In this document: in pieces, positions 60,615 to 64,000 of the stretch
Layout of the letters: every line of letters starts with the position of its first letter
How positions within the stretch are numbered: position 1 is the first letter of the stretch
Assembly (NCBI GenBank): GCA_019746225.1
Contig: JAIESE010000012.1
Coordinates: 38,699 to 102,698, forward strand
Reading direction: 5' to 3'
Length of the DNA: 64,000 nucleotides
Origin: Alphaproteobacteria bacterium
GTDB lineage: Bacteria > Pseudomonadota > Alphaproteobacteria > Paracaedibacterales > VGCI01
The notes under the pieces: generated by a model
Database searches by the model: none
Told to the model about the DNA's origin: nothing
Seen by the model: the letters and a program-made list of their open reading frames with translations, nothing else
Program-made: the position numbers and the translations under genes

Positions 60615-61292
60615 CTACTTTGAATTTTCCATTTGAGCTAGTTTTAAGTCTTCTGCCCTTGGACTGGTCGCTTCACTCGTGCTTCCCTTGCTTACTCTCG
60701 GGCTAATCGTGTCTCTGGGGCTCGACCTTGAACTTCCCCCCGGGGTTCTGGGGCTTTTATGTGGACTATTAGGTCCATTGGATTGGAGGCTTCCTGAAGT
60801 ACTGCGCCCAAGACCTGTCGAAAGTTTATCTTGGTTGCCCAAATTGCCTGATTTTCGGCGGCCTAGTTGATCAAGAGGACTTGACGAACTTCCAGATTTT
60901 CTTCTGCGGGCATCATCGTTTGGTGTTTTTCTGAGGCGGACTTCTTTTTGTGCGTCTACACCCCCCTTCGAGTCTGCTACAAGGGCCGCTAAAGCCTCTG
61001 GGTCCATAATATAGGAGGGTTTGCTTAAACTATCTCCTACACTTAATGCAGGGTCTGATTTTCTTCGCCCCCCACCAAGCTGTGAAAAGGATGTTGGGCC
61101 CTTTGAGTCGGCGGAGCCCCTTTTGTCTGATGGACTCATTAATTCTTTTAACTTATCATCTTTTTTTGGATTTTCAGACCCTTGCGATCTTCCAAAAAAT
61201 CTCCGTCGTGTGTCCTTCTCTTTTTCTGTTGCTTGTACGATTGATATCACGAGAGAAAAAGATAACAGTAAGGCACCAAACTTTTTTAACAT
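60615..61292 (-). CDS. Exported Ser/Arg/Pro-rich low-complexity protein
   Basis: A 225-residue protein with a signal peptide (KKFGALLLSFSLVISIVQA). The rest is predicted disordered and rich in Ser, Arg, Gly and Pro. It repeats RRKS (GGGRRKSDPAL, ARRRKSGSSSS, LGRRKSGNLG) and SPR (HKSPRTPGG, RSSPRDTISPRV, ATSPRAED). The same motifs occur in the larger gene 61 bases upstream on the same strand, and both share a TFAQL/SFSQL...GG patch. No known family. CAGGAGAG gives the start. The motifs look like eukaryotic basophilic kinase sites, so an effector is possible. Confidence 0.68.
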   Translation of the reverse strand: MLKKFGALLLSFSLVISIVQATEKEKDTRRRFFGRSQGSENPKKDDKLKELMSPSDKRGSADSKGPTSFSQLGGGRRKSDPALSVGDSLSKPSYIMDPEALAALVADSKGGVDAQKEVRLRKTPNDDARRRKSGSSSSPLDQLGRRKSGNLGNQDKLSTGLGRSTSGSLQSNGPNSPHKSPRTPGGSSRSSPRDTISPRVSKGSTSEATSPRAEDLKLAQMENSK

Positions 61293-61353
61293 GTTTTCTC
61301 TCCTGTTTTGAGTCAGATCCTATTAGAAAATCAGGTTGGAGAGCAAGGAAAAT

Positions 61354-64000
61354 CTATATCGTATACTCATCTTGCTTCCCATCTGTAGGAGGTGCTACAT
61401 CCTTACTTGAGGTTTCCTCATCTCTTGGCGTTGCTTTCTGGCCATTGTTGTTCGACCCACTTTGCGCAACTGTCACACTTGTTCTCCTTGGTGTTACTGG
61501 AATGGCTTTGTCCTTCGAAATGCCCTCAGGTCTTGGGCTCCCTGTTCTTGGACTTCCCGTTCTTGGACTTCCCTTCCTTGGACTTCCCGTTCTTGGACTC
61601 GGTGCGTGAGGATCTAAGCTCGTTGGAGGTTGTGAGCCGATTACCGATTTTCTTCGAGTCTCTACTTCCAGGGGACTTGGTTGTCCAAGGCGTGCTGATC
61701 TTCTTCCATCTGAATTAATTCCTGATCCTGGCACATCACCTTCAGATCTTCTTATCGCTGGGGCATCACCCCATTTGGAGGGGAGGCCCCTTGTAGGGCT
61801 CTTTGGGCTTGTTAGGGCTAGATCTCTGGGGTTGAGTGTTTCCATAGTATCAGCCAAACCTGACAGATTCCCTGCGCTTTCAGAGTATCTGAGGCCTCCA
61901 GCGTTGTTTGAAGGGAGTTGTGCAAAGGTCATACCAGACGATCCTTCAGAGCCAACCCTTGGGCTTTTTAAGGGCGCGAGGACGGCTGTATCTGATTTTC
62001 TCATTCCTCTTCTTCTTTCGTCAGAAGCACCTTGAGGGACACCTCTTAATCGTGGCACAAGATTTGACCCCTTTTTTTTCGGTAGCTCTTCATTTTGATC
62101 CGTGCCTGCTGCGGGCAATGGAGGTGGTGGGGGCTCCTCATTTGTTGGAAGTGGGAGAGGAGGTGGACCACTGAGGATAGAAGAGATTTCTGTGCTAAGA
62201 GTTGGATCATTAACAGGTGAAGACCTCCCTGATTGAGTTCGTTCTCCTTTGGCTCTTCTAAGGGCAGGACTTTGAGGAGGTGTCATATGAGACGGTTGTG
62301 CCATCGGAGGTTGGGTACCTGATATTGTGTTGCTTCTTTTCCGTCCGCCTGGGGCAGAAACCGAAGAAACAGTTGAAACTGACTCTTCGGTAGGATTTAA
62401 AAGACCCGGTTTACTACTTCCTGACAAACGCTGTTCAAAATAATCTCCTGAATCTGAGCGCGAGTGTGTCACCGGTCTGTCGCTACTGCCTCTCGCTTCA
62501 ACATGAGCAAGCCTAGGAGATTGAGTTGAGATCATTGGTGATGGTCCGCTTATGGTGCTGCTTCTTGAGCGTCCTTTTACAACAGGATCCGGTTTCTGAA
62601 AGTTGGGTGGTGAAGTAGAATCGTTCGTACCACTTCTCGAGCGGGTCTTTGCAACAGACGGCACCAGAACGGGGGGTAATGAAGTACTGTCTCTGGTACT
62701 GCTTCTTGAACGGGTTACGGAAGAACCCTGTGGATCAAAGGAAGACCCAGATCCTGTTAAGGCATCTTCTAATGTTTCACCGGGTTTGAGGGAGATCGAG
62801 TTATGACGCGATCGAATACGTCCAAATGATCCATCTTGCATTCCCTCTTGCTCAACAGGGGGTGTTGCGGCACGATTGGTGGCTGTTGGTATTACGACGG
62901 AGGCGTTGCCTACCCTTCTTGAGAGTGAAGGCGAAGAGAAAGGTGTGGAGAAAACACTATTGGCTGCTGTTTGAGGTCGAGTAATGGCCATAAGGGGGTC
63001 GTAAGCATCCTTTTGAAACTTTATGAGACAAAACTTGAGTAATTCTGAACTGGTTACCTCACTCAACTTTTCCGGAAGATCACTTAAAAATGAAGTGTCA
63101 ACGATGACCCCGACTTCCTCGAGCAGGTTGAAAGCTTCGGTGCGAACATCCCATGCGTCTTTAGAACTTAATGCACATTTGGAAGATAAATTATAAATTG
63201 AAGCAGCATACTGACAGATCCAATAAAAGTTCTGTTCAACGGGTATGTTATTTTTAGGGATTAGGAAAACAGTTCGGGAGTTCTTGTCTAAACATTCTTT
63301 TGCTTTTAACAAACATTCTTTCGCTTTTGTGCGGGCCACGGCAAAAGCCTCGTATCTCTTAGATCGATCAAATCTCCGACTTGCCATTTTGCGCGCTTCT
63401 TCTGAAAGCAAATAGAGCATGGGTACATCTTCAGCTCCCAAACAGGATGCTTCAAGATAGATGCCTGCTAATCGACCAAAATCTGCCTTAATTTCAGCAA
63501 GAGCTCTTCGAACTTTTCGTATTTGAATTAAATTATTTTCATAGTTCTCTACTAAAAAATAGCGTTCGTTGGAAGAATGCTCTTCAGAATAGTACTTATA
63601 TAAGGGTTTACCATCATAGCTAATTCTACCAGCGATTTCTATGGCTTTAAATGCCCTTAGGTGAGCTTCAGCAGCTGCAATATAGTTATTTAAGCCTGCG
63701 TTATCCCCTAAAGTTTCTATCCACCGTTGGGTATAGGTTGAAGATGCATACAAGCAGAAAATATATAAATGAACGTGACGCTCCTTCCCGGGAATGAATA
63801 CAGGTGCCTCTCCTACAAAGGGGCAAATTCTCTTACTTTCGCTTAAAAGCCTATTGGCTGCTTGCAATAGATCTGTGGCAGGAACGTTGTCCTTTTCATA
63901 GCCAAAAGCGAGAGCATCGAAATCATATTTGATGGCATCCGTAAACAAATCCCATATATATTCACACGGCAGAGCGCGCTGAATGCATAAAACTTGGTAT
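61354..64000 (-). CDS. Large Ser/Pro/Arg-rich protein, partial (5' end outside window)
   Basis: The frame is open to the right edge. The TTG at 63948 is not the start, because upstream codons (YQVLCIQRALPCEYIWD) read as protein. About 340 residues nearest the N-terminus are helical and Cys/Tyr-containing (LLQAANRLLSESKR, WICQYAASIYNLSSK). The remaining 540 are disordered: RSRS-type motifs (KTRSRSGT, KGRSRSST, GRKRSNT, RRKSV, RRTSV), a polyproline patch (PPPLPLPTNEEPPPPPLP, about 62110-62170) and SPRTG repeats near the C-terminus. No family recognised. It may be a host-interacting protein together with the downstream gene. Confidence 0.7.
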   Translation of the reverse strand, partial: YQVLCIQRALPCEYIWDLFTDAIKYDFDALAFGYEKDNVPATDLLQAANRLLSESKRICPFVGEAPVFIPGKERHVHLYIFCLYASSTYTQRWIETLGDNAGLNNYIAAAEAHLRAFKAIEIAGRISYDGKPLYKYYSEEHSSNERYFLVENYENNLIQIRKVRRALAEIKADFGRLAGIYLEASCLGAEDVPMLYLLSEEARKMASRRFDRSKRYEAFAVARTKAKECLLKAKECLDKNSRTVFLIPKNNIPVEQNFYWICQYAASIYNLSSKCALSSKDAWDVRTEAFNLLEEVGVIVDTSFLSDLPEKLSEVTSSELLKFCLIKFQKDAYDPLMAITRPQTAANSVFSTPFSSPSLSRRVGNASVVIPTATNRAATPPVEQEGMQDGSFGRIRSRHNSISLKPGETLEDALTGSGSSFDPQGSSVTRSRSSTRDSTSLPPVLVPSVAKTRSRSGTNDSTSPPNFQKPDPVVKGRSRSSTISGPSPMISTQSPRLAHVEARGSSDRPVTHSRSDSGDYFEQRLSGSSKPGLLNPTEESVSTVSSVSAPGGRKRSNTISGTQPPMAQPSHMTPPQSPALRRAKGERTQSGRSSPVNDPTLSTEISSILSGPPPLPLPTNEEPPPPPLPAAGTDQNEELPKKKGSNLVPRLRGVPQGASDERRRGMRKSDTAVLAPLKSPRVGSEGSSGMTFAQLPSNNAGGLRYSESAGNLSGLADTMETLNPRDLALTSPKSPTRGLPSKWGDAPAIRRSEGDVPGSGINSDGRRSARLGQPSPLEVETRRKSVIGSQPPTSLDPHAPSPRTGSPRKGSPRTGSPRTGSPRPEGISKDKAIPVTPRRTSVTVAQSGSNNNGQKATPRDEETSSKDVAPPTDGKQDEYTI
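61531..61605. repeat. 15-bp tandem repeat coding for SPRTG units
   Basis: Five consecutive 15-base units of the type TCTTGGACTTCCCGT (plus-strand reading), varying at a few positions, encode GSPRT/GSPRK repeats within the large Ser/Pro/Arg-rich gene. A site prone to length change by slippage. Confidence 0.85.

Noticed and set aside
61531-61605. Regular short repeats that at first look like a CRISPR array
   Set aside because: Units are 15 bases with no spacers and encode SPRTG repeats in frame within a long gene; it is a coding tandem repeat.

Overview
The window is a gene-dense chromosomal segment of an alphaproteobacterium, moderately AT-rich, with about 57 protein genes and one tRNA. The alphaproteobacterial placement rests on several markers together: a CckA-type hybrid histidine kinase, GapR (DUF2312), a class I lysyl-tRNA synthetase, a recA-alaS pair, a prs-rplY-pth run, an ELM1-family protein, ArfB, and the hemC-hemD-mitofilin-hemY cluster that is typical of this class. 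Several small secreted proteins of low complexity or eukaryote-like character (an F-box-like protein, Ser/Pro/Arg-rich proteins, His-rich proteins, a Gln-rich membrane protein) suggest a host-associated lineage, perhaps Holosporales or a relative. That last step is inference; no marker here fixes the order.

Layout, 1-34 kb: the end of a CCA-adding enzyme, tRNA-Phe, a DUF465 protein, a rubrerythrin / Fe-S protein / DUF3501 stress cassette, citrate synthase coupled to a tiny membrane protein, an exported unknown, arfB, a TerC protein overlapping cckA, recA-alaS, twin outer-membrane beta-barrel genes, polA, infC (apparently starting with AUA), a zinc-ribbon membrane protein, hldE, a methyltransferase, a DUF2125-like protein with plsC, an exported iron superoxide dismutase, ELM1-uvrC-pgsA, a flavin reductase, pgeF, and prs-rplY-pth.

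34-64 kb: twin small secreted proteins with His-rich stretches, a Gln-rich membrane protein, a TauE/SafE permease followed by a polyamine-type ABC importer (potF-G-H-I order), an RND efflux adaptor and pump, the F-box-like protein, lysS-DedA-dsbB, gmhA-gapR-mrdA, a secreted two-repeat protein, a GAF-GGDEF cyclase, the heme cluster, a charged secreted Cys-containing protein, a DUF4260 protein with an exported FMN reductase, and finally two adjacent Ser/Pro/Arg-rich genes, the second running off the right edge.

Functionally the segment is mostly housekeeping: replication and repair (polA, recA, uvrC), translation (alaS, lysS, infC, rplY, pth, arfB), envelope (hldE and gmhA for lipopolysaccharide heptose, mrdA, plsC, pgsA, pgeF), heme, and cell-cycle control (cckA, gapR). 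Two families of dispersed palindromic repeats lie in the intergenic spaces: one built on a CCTCTCCC...GGGAGAGG core (four loci, one with perfect 59-bp arms) and one starting GTCATTGCGAGGAG (two loci). The most interesting material is the secreted accessory proteins, the conserved inverted repeat upstream of both porin-like genes, the AUA start of infC, and the repeat families. No CRISPR array, prophage or insertion-sequence transposase was seen.
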